Below are positions 33,939 through 43,669 of a DNA stretch of 64,000 nucleotides, piece by piece. Origin of the DNA: Isoetes taiwanensis (lineage: Eukaryota; Streptophyta; Lycopodiopsida; Isoetales; Isoetaceae); NCBI GenBank assembly GCA_021234155.1, contig JAJEKV010000010.1:21104833-21168832 (forward strand). The letters run 5' to 3'. The notes below the pieces were generated by a model that did not search any database, was not told the origin of the DNA, and saw only the letters and a program-made list of their open reading frames with translations. The position numbers and the translations under genes were made by a program. Positions within the stretch are counted from its first letter, which is position 1. Every line of letters starts with the position of its first letter.

Positions 33939-35190
33939 TTTTTTTTTTTTTTTTTTTTTTTGAAGGACGAAAAAATGTTATTCAATATTCCAGAAGAAGT
34001 ACACACATAGATGCAGAGACAAGAATAAAATCTCAGCAGACAAAGATAATCCACTGAGGGCAGCCACCTGTCTATGCATAAGATAAGATACCCAAATATT
34101 CCTCAAAAATCACACGTTTTTTCTCAGGAGCAAGCTAAGAATATAGGTACGTCTTCACCAATCTGTCTTGCGCCTCGTGAAGAAGTTGGTCGACACTAAT
34201 TGATAAGCCTTTGAAGATACACATTCGCCTTCTTTTCCAAATAGACCACAACAACCAACCTGAAGCTAAGTGGAAAGCCCATTTGCTTCAAAGTCGTTCC
34301 AAGTGGAAGGATAAATGGCGAGAAGCACCTCACGGCTAGGCAAGACCACATGGAAGAGAGATAGTAACCATGACCAAACCGGGTGAACTTGGTCACATAG
34401 AAAAAGCGATTTTCGATACTCTCAACTTGCCGCTTACGATTGGGCCGAGTTACGAAATGCGGGATAAAACTTATGAACCAGCACATTAACCCGCAGACAT
34501 CTGTGAAGGAGTTGCCACCATAAGGTAGAAACTTTGGGATGGAGCAATTTATTCCAGACCGAGGACCACATACGCTTCCACTGAGGAGGGGAATGCGAGT
34601 CGCCAATCAATCGGTCAGGGGGACAATGTCAACATCAACCAGCTTTTGATATAATGAATGCACAAGACGTTGTGCATTAACAATTTGGGGACTAGTCCAA
34701 ATAGGCACATCAACTGATTGTGAAGGAGCGTCTGGCAGGATGCCAGCCAGCTTTTGCCACAGAGCTCTGTCCCATCGAGATAGCATAAACTTAGCCTGAA
34801 AAGTATCCCAAGTCAACAAGTGTCCTGTCTCATACCAATACCAGCATGCCTCCAATGCCGCTGAGTCAATGGATGTACAGTAGCACACAGAGGCATGTGG
34901 TTATCCAGAGGAATCCACCAACACAGAGAACCTGCCTGTGGATATACATCTGGATTAATCTTAAATAGCACATGAACTGTCTCCCAAGAATCAAGCAGTC
35001 CCCTCAAGAAGGAGAAGCATTCGGATATGGACGAAGCTGATAAAAGAGACACCAAGGAAGAACTGCCCTAAGTGCCAGTTTCCCAAAAGAAATACAATGC
35101 CCAAGTGCTTGTGCAACCAATCTCATTAGTGGGTGTGCTCACAGTATTTGCATGATATAATGAGATAAGATTGTTGACGTGGAATGAGTT
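33939..35190 (-). pseudogene. LINE 3' part with poly(A), minus strand
   Basis: The plus strand shows a run of T at 33939-33961, which is the poly(A) tail on the minus strand. Upstream in element sense, 34600-34200 encodes in shifting frames the C-terminal zinc-binding tail of plant L1-type RT proteins (LLHPKVSTLWWQLLHRCLRV, then VESIENRFF). This is 5'-truncated, stop-ridden and non-functional. It lies head to head with a related copy at 35200-36595. Confidence 0.65.
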
Positions 35191-35199
35191 CAAATTGAA

Positions 35200-36595
35200 G
35201 TTCCTCCTCCTTCGTTGGGACCGTGGCATTTAGAAAAAAGTAGCTGCTACTCTTCCTCCACATCCACAAGACGTGGCTCTCCAGCTCTGGGTGGTTCAGG
35301 CAGTGTTAAGGAGGAGCACCTAGTGCACTCGATGTATGTGGCTCTGCTTCATCCTGAAGTGTTGCCTCCATCGCCAAAGTGGCCTTTAGTTATCCCTGAG
35401 CCTCATCGGAAAGCAGTCTGGCGATGGGTATGGGATAAATTGCTCCATCCTAAGCTATCTATCTTATGGTGGCAGATCATTCATAGATGCGTGCAGGTAA
35501 ACATTGTTGTTCATAGATTTCGTCCAGAAGTCTCTGTGATCTGCCCTCTTTACATGCAGAGGAATGAGACAATTGAGCGCTGCTTTTTTTGTGTCACCAT
35601 GTTTGACTTGCTTGGCAGTGGCTTTTGAGCCTTTTCCATTGTGACTTGAATAGATCCTATTGTCGGTCTGTCTTATTTCTTGGGACAAGTTGGCAAAGAG
35701 GGCTTTCCACTTAGCATCCGCTTAGATCATCTGGTCCATCTGGAAGAGACAAAATCAGGAACAGGTCTTTTCGGATGCGCAAGTGCTTAGCGATGCTCGT
35801 AGTCGCATTGTAAAGGCGTACAAGTGTTCTTCCTTAACAGGGATAGGTTCTGTACGTACGAAATCTAAATTCCTAACGTATAAAAAGTTAAAAAAATACG
35901 TATCTTTTTGAAAAAAAAAAACGTATTTTACGTATTTTTTAGTCGCCGGCCGAAAAAAAAATTCCGCGTCCGCTCGAGAAACAGTAAAAATTGTGTACGG
36001 GAAAAAAATAATAATAATAATAATATTTTTTTTTTGGTGTTTGCATACACGCTTTATACTGTTTCGTGTATGCGAAACAGAAGGTTTCGCGTAAGCGCTT
36101 TTCAAATTACAAATTCGTAAAAAAAAAGGTTTCGCATACGCGAAATTCAAATTTCAAATTCGTACACTAAAAAAAAAAAATAATAAAATAAAATAAAATC
36201 GCGTACGCAAAATTAGATGTTTTCGCGTACGTGAAAATCTTCCGACGTCGGAATTTTTTTTTGCCTTATTTTTTACGTTTTATACGGCAAATATATGTCG
36301 TATCATACAATTCATACGTATTCCGTATAAAACATACAGCGTATTGAACATATCCTCGTTCCTTAAAGGATGACGTCAAGAGTGTCATTTGGGAGCGATT
36401 TCTTCAGATTCAGACTTACTCATAGCCAGTTGTGCTCGTGGTGATATGTATTCTCTGCTTTTTTGTGTTATGTATGTGGTGGGTTGCTCTAGTGGACATC
36501 TTCTCCACTGGGTTTTGAGTCCACCATGTACTCTTTGTATTCTTTTGAGTAATAAAAGTCCACGTTCATCAAATAAAAAAAGAAAAAAAAAATCG
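35200..36595 (+). pseudogene. LINE 3' part with poly(A), plus strand, split by a MITE
   Basis: The open frame 35215-35628 carries the zf-RVT-like tail (KLLHPKLSILWWQIIHRCVQ, then ETIERCFFC), close to the minus-strand LINE. The sequence then meets a 521-bp insertion (35838-36358) and resumes with SVIWERFLQIQ before a terminal A-rich tract at about 36569-36590. 5'-truncated L1-type remnant. Confidence 0.65.
35838..36358. mobile_element. Non-autonomous hAT-like MITE in the LINE
   Basis: It is flanked by an exact 8-bp duplication TTCCTTAA (35830-35837 and 36359-36366). The ends are imperfect inverted repeats: CAGGGATAGGTTCTGTACG and, on the other strand, CGAGGATATGTTCAATACG. The 8-bp duplication and CAGGG end fit the hAT superfamily. 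The interior is very AT-rich with several TTTCGCGTACGC-like half-palindromes (about 36060-36235) that may be subterminal transposase sites. No coding capacity. Confidence 0.75.
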
Positions 36596-38500
36596 TGCTC
36601 GGACGACACATTTTCATGAATTTTTTTTGCTTGCATCCTACCCATCTTAATTCTTGTAAGATCTCCCATACATTTCTTTTTATCGGTCTTTTTTAAATTG
36701 GATCGGGGGCGATTGTCATTTTTCTTGTTGTTTCTCATGTGCATGTTATTCTCTTTGTATACTCTATTTCCTAATAGCTATTCGCGTGGCCCCTTTTTTA
36801 GTTTCTTTCCCTCCAACTGGTGATATGGTATTCTATGTTTGCTATTCTTTAACAATCTTTCCCCCTCCCCCCCAAAGTTTATAGCGATCCAACAGTTAAG
36901 ATCAATCTTGGCCAGTGGTCTACTGGAGCCATATTAATTATTCGAAACATTCACTCCAGCTATTATGTTAGTTATTTGATTTGTCCAAGGCTCCTTGTGG
37001 ATATGAGTATCTAGGAATTTAGAATCTAGATTTCTACGCTTCATTTTAGTTGTTGTTTCCCATCCAATCGAGGATGTTGTATTCTTATTTGTCATTCTTT
37101 ATTTGCCTTGACCATCTTGTTGCAAGCATAATTGGTACCTATTTTCATTTCCTATCTAGTTTAAATTTGCAAGTTGTCTTTGTTTGACATGGGTATTCCA
37201 TTGTCTTTTTATGATCCGCCTCCTTCTAGAAACCATCAAGTTGTTACTTTTTGTCATTTCTTAAACTTGCATGTAAAGCTCTTACTTCGTTGCTCTAGTT
37301 TGATTTTTAGCCATCCCGTACCAATTCTCTCTTTCACTAACTTTTGGCCCTTAGACTCTGAAGATTCTTGCTTTGTTATATTCATTAATTTTTCTTTGAT
37401 TCAATAGCTCTTACTTTGTTCATAATTACCTCAATTATATGTACAACTCCTTCATAATCTCCTAAGCTTGAATTGGAATCTTTTTTCCTTTCGCATTGCT
37501 AGACATCTTTATACGGGCCACTCCTTAGATTGTTCTTCTAGCATTATTTCTGTCCAATTTTAAAAATCGCTCTAGAAGACTAGGTTTTAATGTTTTCTGA
37601 CAGGCAGACATCAAGAGACATGTTCAAACACAACATTAACATGTGTTTTTCATGGGGTCACGATATCTTGGTTATAATTGGCTAGCATTGGCAGTTTTTA
37701 TTTGAATCGGTATTTGAGTGTGGTTTTCGACCAAGCCCATTCTAAATTCTTCTTCTAGACCCTTGTAGCAACAAAGTTTTTCCTCCTAAGCCATGTTGCT
37801 TTACCAAGTGGTTTGGCTTTCAATTAAGCAGTTTTTAGCATGGTTTAGGATCAGATGTCAATTCTACAACCTATTTATCAAACAATTTCCTAGATTTGGT
37901 CTTGCAGCATTGAGTGCAGTAGTTCACGAATCGAATGGAGAGGTCCATCTCATACTTGGAGAATTACATTGAGAAACACAACCATGTCCTTATACGTGTA
38001 GCCACATGTTTACTATTTCTCTTGAGCTAATGCGTCCTAACATGTTTACTATTCTCTAGATCTAATTTCCTCGAGGTATTTGTATAAAATGAATGCATGT
38101 ACGCTTCTGGATGTTCGACCACATATGGAGGTTCGAAATCTTCAAGCATAGACATTGCTTTGGCTTTCTATATCCAGAATTGATATGTTTGATAAAGAGA
38201 AATGTTCGCGGTGGCCAGTTCGCAACGGCCTTGGGTGTTGTGATAAATTTCTTGTATAATATACATGTTATACTTTTCCTAGACCTAAGATGGACAATGT
38301 GGTAAATCTAGAGTACCTACATCTAATGGATATGGTTCTTTAGAATTTCTTAGTTTAATGAATCCCATATTTCTTTAGACGAGGATCATTACAGCTACCG
38401 TCTTGGCCAAGGCGGCACACGAGCAGTGTTAAAATTATCGTCCCATTTTAGTCTAATTTTAGTCCTTGTGAGCAGTGCTAATTTTGAGGTGGATGGCAAG
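36596..38500. other. Intergenic; contains a dispersed repeat copy
   Basis: No gene is supported. The stretch about 38268-38390 (TTTTCCTAGA..., AATCTAGAGT, TGGATATGGT) is related to 53750-53875, so it belongs to a dispersed repeat family of unknown type. Confidence 0.4.
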
Positions 38501-38627
38501 AGTTGCATTGTTTGACTTTTAAGTAAGTACGTGCTCAGATTTAGTCAGACTGGACTTTTCATTCAAACATCTGAATTTGAATGTGAATGTCGTCCCAAAA
38601 TGGGTTGTGGGCGCCCGAAATTCAACC

Positions 38628-38666
38628 GCCAACGCGTTGATCAACCAATTTCCTGCATATATATAG
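38628..38666 (+). promoter_or_regulatory. Promoter of peptide gene 3: CGCG box and TATA box
   Basis: GCCAACGCGT (38628-38637), containing the CGCG box ACGCGT, is followed by a TATATATAG TATA box (about 38658-38666). The arrangement matches genes 2 and 4. Confidence 0.5.
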
Positions 38667-38697
38667 CCAATTCTAATTAGCTTTTCACACTCTGTAT

Positions 38698-38975
38698 ACT
38701 GCTTGTCTGAAGCTTGCTCAATTTCGGAACAAAGGGATTGCCGCTGCATCTTAGCATTTTGAAGGCTGTTTGAGTACAACTTCAAAGCAAACGGGCTGTC
38801 GAAGTTCTATTCAACTTCAAAACAAACGGGCTGTTGAAGTTCTATTCAAAGATGCACTGTAAACTGCTTGTCTGAAGCTTGCTCAATTTCGATACGAACG
38901 CGTTGCCGCTTCATTTATCATTTTAAAGGGAAGGATCGAAGCCTGTTTGAATAGAACTTCAAAACAATCGAAAAC
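38698..38975 (+). repeat. Duplicated 5' leader of peptide gene 3
   Basis: ACTGCTTGTCTGAAGCTTGC (38699 and about 38865) begins two diverged copies of roughly 110-160 bases. Each contains a TTGCCGCT(G/T)CAT segment and the GAACTTCAAA(A/G) C-type end. The ATG of gene 3 follows the second copy. Confidence 0.6.
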
Positions 38976-38981
38976 TTGAAA

Positions 38982-39176
38982 ATGGGCTTGAAATGGTGGA
39001 TTCTCATATTTCTGCTGTTCTCAGCATCGCAGCTCGTAATTTGCAGCAGACCCCAATTCCAGCAGCCCATTATACAAGGATTACGAAGAGCAGTGCCTCC
39101 GCCCGGATCCTCCAAATGCACCAATTTTGATGGCAAATTCTTAGGCTACAGTTTTCGGCTTGTAAAATGCCCTTGA
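38982..39176 (+). CDS. IDA-like cysteine-tailed secreted peptide precursor (peptide gene 3)
   Basis: ATG 38982, 64 residues, the shortest of the family. Signal peptide MGLKWWILIFLLFSASQLVI, cleavage near ICSRP, a very short spacer, then VPPPGSSKC: the IDA-type core with Pro and Ser substitutions (PPPGSS rather than PPSGPS). The tail keeps DGK, GYSFRLVKCP, and the exact C-x16-C spacing of genes 2 and 4. The core substitutions may reduce binding to an IDA-type receptor. The unusually long, duplicated leader (over 300 bases from the TATA) holds several upstream short frames that could lower translation. No break in the frame. Confidence 0.68.
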   Translation: MGLKWWILIFLLFSASQLVICSRPQFQQPIIQGLRRAVPPPGSSKCTNFDGKFLGYSFRLVKCP

Positions 39177-39903
39177 TTCATTGGGTCAAAAGCCTTTGTA
39201 AAAACATCATATCATTCTTTTGCTCTTAGAGCTAAACAATACATTTTACAAACTCGCACTTGTGCACCTCAAAGCCGAACAGGCTTTATTTTCGTTACTG
39301 AATCCAAGATAAACCAATATTTCATCATTTCAGCCACTTCTACAACTAAAAGAAGGAGGCCTTATTCACAATACATGTGCTAACCGTGTAGAATCCATCT
39401 CAATATTGTATTCAAGAACGAAGTGCAAGCATGGCTAAAGTTGGAATGTAAATTTATTTAAGCCTCCCCTTGGAAAAAAAACCATAAACCATATTAGCCC
39501 AAGTAGATCTTGTAAATAACGTGGTGCCTCTATTAAACAATGATGGAAAAGATATGATAACATCACGCATCTGAGCCAATATTCTTAACTAACGGTAGAC
39601 CTCCCTGCATTAGTTGTATCAAGAAATTGCACTATAGGATATTATTCTTTTCCTTATCACCTTGCTAGATGGAGGTATGCATCTTGAGATACTCCATGAC
39701 AATCTATGAGCATATTTCCCAATATAATAGATATAGCTCATTATATGTATTTGCAAAATTATTGGAATGAATGTATTAAACTAAGCAAATGAAATCATGG
39801 AACCTAGGTCAGTTGAATCTAGGTCTGTATTAGAAACCTATTGTTAAGCAAGAGTGAAATCCCATGACCATATAAAACTTGATCAACTAACTTGGAAGAA
39901 GAA

Positions 39904-40246
39904 GAACCATATGAAACTTGATCAACTTTCTTACCTAACTTACACTGCATCAACATTGCCTTACGTTAAATGCGACTCCAGAAGCCCAAGAACCATATAA
40001 AACTTGATCAACTTTCTTACCTAACTTACACTGCATCAACATTGCCTTACGTTAAATGCAACTCCAGAAGCCCAAGAACCATATAAAACTTGATCAACTT
40101 TCCTACCTAACTTACACTGCATCAACATTGCCTTACGTTAAATGCGACTCAGAAGCCCAAGAACCATATAAAACTTGATCAACTTTCTTACCTAACTTAC
40201 ACTGCATCAACATTGCCTTACGTTAAATGCAACTCCAAAAGCCCTT
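39904..40246. repeat. 86-bp minisatellite, four copies
   Basis: Units beginning GAACCATAT(A/G)AAACTTGATC start at 39904, 39990, 40076 and 40161. The fourth has lost one base. A partial copy precedes at about 39870. Copies are nearly identical, so the array is young. No coding role is apparent. Confidence 0.9.
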
Positions 40247-41487
40247 GAACTTGAGACATATATTTGTTCAAAGACTAGTGTCTTACCACAAGATCAAACA
40301 CCAACACCACAAAGGATAATTTTTTTTAACAATTCCACATCCACGCAATAGGTTTTTTCTTTTTCTTTTTTTCTTTTCTTTTTTGGAACATACAATGCTT
40401 TGAAATTGTTCTTCCTTCATCACACCAACTCAACATTGCTACCACAAATATTATAGTATCTCAATCGTGTAATTAACTTGTTGATGAGATTTTAAATGCA
40501 CAAAAATTCTCTTATGCTATAGCTCATAATAGTGTTCAATGAATGGCAATATGATATGAAAGATTAAATCAAAGAATGTTCCTTTGGGATATTAGACCTA
40601 TGCCTATGTCTTACAGTTCAATGCATGTGTATAATTTTAAGTAGGTGGTGTGTGTTGTTTCTTTGATTGGGTTCCACAGACTTTGCTCGGACTATTCAAC
40701 TCAATTGTAAAGCATAATGTTTATTTTGTTCTTTTTCTTTTGTTTCATTGATAAGCTAATGATCATTCAAATATTGAAGTTAGTCTAATCTATGGCGAAT
40801 AGACATCGATCGCACACATAACTTGAAGTAGATTGGAGTGGATTGAGCAAAATAAAACCTATCCTAAAGGCAAATAAAATGATTGGAAGCTTTACAGTTT
40901 TCTTTAATAAGAAATCATAGTGCTAGATGTCTTTAGGGTTTATAGTAGCTTGTGTTCATCTACAAATACAAATATTTGCAAACCACATAGCCACGTAATC
41001 TTGACAATCTTAGGCAACTAAAGCGATGGAAGAAAGGCATACAGTTTTCCAGATGAAGTGGTGGAAGTTACGGAAGAAAGACTTGCATTTTTACTTTGGT
41101 CAAAATCCCATTAACAGTGTCTTAACCGTCCGGCTTCGGGATGTAATCGTCCTCCACTATTATGGCGGCTTTATATTCATTGTTTGTGCTTGAATTTTAA
41201 AGATTAATATGCAAGAAAGGCTTACTAACATTAGTTAGTCGTAGAAGACCTTAGAAAATAAATGAAAGAATGACGTAGAAGCTTATGTGAAACATGCAAA
41301 CTCACAAACTTAGAAATGGTCCAAATAAAAATGGCTGAAATATTCAAAAGTCTTAATTTTCAAAGATTTAAAAAAACCACTTTAGTCAAACTTTTTTGAT
41401 TCTACAGCTACTAAGTTACTAGAATACTGAGAAACGTTAGTTTGGACTTTTACTAGAATGCCTTTCCAAAAATCGGCAACTTTTACC
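40247..41487. other. Intergenic
   Basis: No gene is supported. From about 41430 onwards the sequence is upstream region of peptide gene 4. Confidence 0.4.
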
Positions 41488-41520
41488 GCCAACGCGGAAT
41501 TTATAACTCTATAAATAGCC
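41465..41520 (+). promoter_or_regulatory. Promoter of peptide gene 4: CGCG box and TATA box
   Basis: AATGCCTTT, then TTTTACCGCCAACGCGGAA (41481-41499), then CTCTATAAATAGCC (41507-41520). The same three blocks occur in order before gene 2 on the other strand. This is the best conserved non-coding module of the window. Confidence 0.55.
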
Positions 41521-41614
41521 TCAGTTTACTGCACCTGAATATAGCGATACCTGATCTGCAACAACTGCATATAACGATCTTATCTGTAAAATCGAAGGCT
41601 TCTACAATTTGAAG

Positions 41615-41851
41615 ATGAGTATTTTGAGAATGGGCGTGATTTTGTTGGTGCTTTTTGCATCGGTGCAGCTTGTAATTTGCAGAAGGCCCCAGTTTAACAA
41701 GACCATAAGGATGGAAATGGAGCTGCCTTTTTCAAAAAATGTAGATATTTTGCGTAGACTCGGTAGAGTGCCTCCTTCTGGACCGTCTTCATGCATCAAT
41801 TCTGATGGCAAAACTGCTGGCTTTAATTTCAGACTTGTTTCGTGCCCTTGA
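41615..41851 (+). CDS. IDA-like cysteine-tailed secreted peptide precursor (peptide gene 4)
   Basis: ATG 41615 (the longer frame start at 41609 is a TTG), 78 residues. Signal peptide MGVILLVLFASVQLVICRRP is almost identical to gene 2, including the VQLVICRRPQFN junction. The mature region has RVPPSGPSSC, then SDGK, GFNFRLVSCP and a stop. C-x16-C is conserved. Genes 2 and 4 are the closest pair, in opposite orientation 18 kb apart, with matching promoters, so they are recent duplicates. Predicted role: an apoplastic peptide signal of the IDA/IDL type; the ligand form with a disulfide loop is inference. Intact and probably expressed. Confidence 0.75.
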   Translation: MSILRMGVILLVLFASVQLVICRRPQFNKTIRMEMELPFSKNVDILRRLGRVPPSGPSSCINSDGKTAGFNFRLVSCP

Positions 41852-42448
41852 ATGGGTTATTGATTTTCTGAACTGATAAAGTCGCCAACCTATATATCTT
41901 CCAAACACCCGTTTTCAACACTTAAAGCTTACTGCAGACAGCACTAATAGACTGATATGGTTTTAAAACAATAGATTTACTTGCTCTAATTTGGAACTAG
42001 CGTACTATGGAACCGTTCCTCCAAACAAAATAATTTTGGATCAACATTTTTTTGGCTGAACACCGCCACTAACACTCTGCTTTGTCTGGCTATTTGACAT
42101 ATGTTTTGACTTTAATTTGCCAATTCGTGATTGATCTACAACAGATAGAATGGCTAGTTATAAAGGGCAGAATGTTAAAAGCAACTGTTTAACAAAAGAT
42201 ACGGTAATCCTGCTGATTTAGCAATTCTATTGGCTCAGACAAAAAGCTGAAAGTATTGCCATTATAATCGAAGTCCAAGTTTCTTGCACTGTTAACAAGT
42301 TTCCAAGTTGCTTCTGCGGTTGAATTTTTACCTACTTTAATTTGGAAGCTCTTGGCTTTGGCTATCATAGCATTGCGATAATCTTAATCTGGTATTTTTC
42401 AAAAATCTGATAGCCTTAAATATACAGCATGCAGATCGGTGCTTCAAA
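41852..42448. other. Intergenic
   Basis: Short AT-rich gap between peptide gene 4 and the MULE. Nothing supportable. Confidence 0.4.
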
Positions 42449-42863
42449 TGGCTCCCGAAACGAACTTGGGCGTCTAACGGGGTTCGCCCAAGCGAACCCC
42501 AAGAATACGCCTAGGCGAACCCGCCGGATTCGCCCAGGCGAACCCGGTTAGAGACGTGGCGGGGGCGTCGCGGTTACGTGGCATTGCTGCCGGGTTCGCC
42601 CAAGCGAACCCGTAACCAGGGTTACCCTGCGTCGATGGCAGCGGATGGCAGCGGAAGGCAGCGGATGGCAGGCGCCCTACCGGGTTCGCCCAAGCGAACC
42701 CACCAGCGGGGCCCGTACGGAATGGCAGCGTTGGCAGGGCGGTACCCGATGGCAGGCCGACGGTGACTGCTGATCACCCTACCGGGTTCGCCCAAGCGAA
42801 CCCAGGGCGGGGGCCAGCGCGTTGGTAGGACCGCGGCAGGGCGAGGTACGGTGGCAGGACGAG
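42449..42863 (+). repeat. MULE left TIR
   Basis: Inverted match to 50823-51238. GC-rich, it contains palindrome units at 42480-42499, 42504-42522, 42525-42546, 42592-42611, 42682-42701 and 42784-42803. Open frames across it are by-products of the repeat composition. Confidence 0.85.
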
Positions 42864-43465
42864 GGCAAGGTCCGGGTACGGGCAGATCGGGCGGGATCTG
42901 GTAGCGCAGCAGGTGGATTCGCCCAGGATCTGCTGGCAGGAGCCCATGACACTGCTGCAGGTGCTGCTGGCAGGCCCCGGGTTCGCCTAAGCGAACCCCA
43001 TGATAGATAGATAGATAAGTTAACAAACCCACACCAGCACTTGATAATATTTCTCCACACATCGAAACATATTTGATATTTTAGAATTTACTTATAAAAT
43101 AACACTCACCTATTACTTTGCACAATCACTTTCAAGGTTTAAACAACATTGCTCAAAAGTTAAAAGCTATAATATATTTCATGAACTAGCATATATGGTA
43201 AATTGCTAATGTCTTGCAAGGTATTGCAATATCTTTTTTTTATGAATAAAAGAATTTATTGATATTGAGTAAATATTACATGACTATTGCCATGTGGGGA
43301 ACCCCATGGGTAAGCGAACCCCATGAGGGGACCGTTACCACATGGGGGTGGGGTGGGCCAAAGATGCCCCCTACCGGGTTCGCCCAAGTGAACCCACCGG
43401 TGGGGGCCATTAGCACATGGGCCACTACCACGCTGCAACCCTTTGGCCCAATGAAAGATTCGCCT
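42480..43465. repeat. Repeated 20-bp palindrome GGGTTCGCCCAAGCGAACCC
   Basis: Eight-base arms GGGTTCGC/GCGAACCC with a four-base centre (CCAA, CTAA or CCAG) recur about nine times in the left end. Besides the TIR copies there are further ones at 42979-42998, 43376-43395 and a variant at about 43454-43470. The spacing is irregular. The copies are candidate hairpins or transposase sites. Confidence 0.85.
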
Positions 43466-43495
43466 GGGCGAATCCTTCTTTGGGCCAAAGGGTTA
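43437..43495. repeat. 58-base nested palindrome
   Basis: AACCCTTTGGCCCAA (from 43437) pairs with TTGGGCCAAAGGGTT near 43493, with a second internal palindrome GATTCGCC/GGCGAATC between them. It sits about 175 bases before the transposase start. Confidence 0.75.
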
Positions 43496-43669
43496 TTTAT
43501 GTGCGCGCGGACATTGTTATAGCCATCGTTTTTTGTTTGAAAGTTCTTCGTTCGCGCGACAGCAGGTGCTAGAGCAGGCGCAGTTGCTAGAGCAGGTGCA
43601 CTTTCTATCTCTCGCATCTTCCTTTGCTGCAGTACTTTATATTTGTCTTCCAAGTAGAGTGCACGAGAA

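Noticed and set aside
35908-36150. Lys/Asn-rich frames over the AT-rich interior
   Set aside because: Low-complexity interior of the hAT-like MITE; no conserved motif.
42578-43062. Several open frames rich in Pro, Gly and Arg across the MULE TIR, on both strands
   Set aside because: GC-rich repeat sequence lacks stop codons by composition; the same frames reappear in the inverted TIR.
42480-43465. CRISPR-like array of palindromic repeats
   Set aside because: Spacing is irregular, units also occur inverted at the other end of the transposon, and the DNA is plant nuclear.
43624-43669. Upstream in-frame start for the MULE transposase
   Set aside because: MLQYFIFVFQ is hydrophobic and lies before an apparent CAAG acceptor-like edge; the ATG at 43670 starts the acidic region directly.
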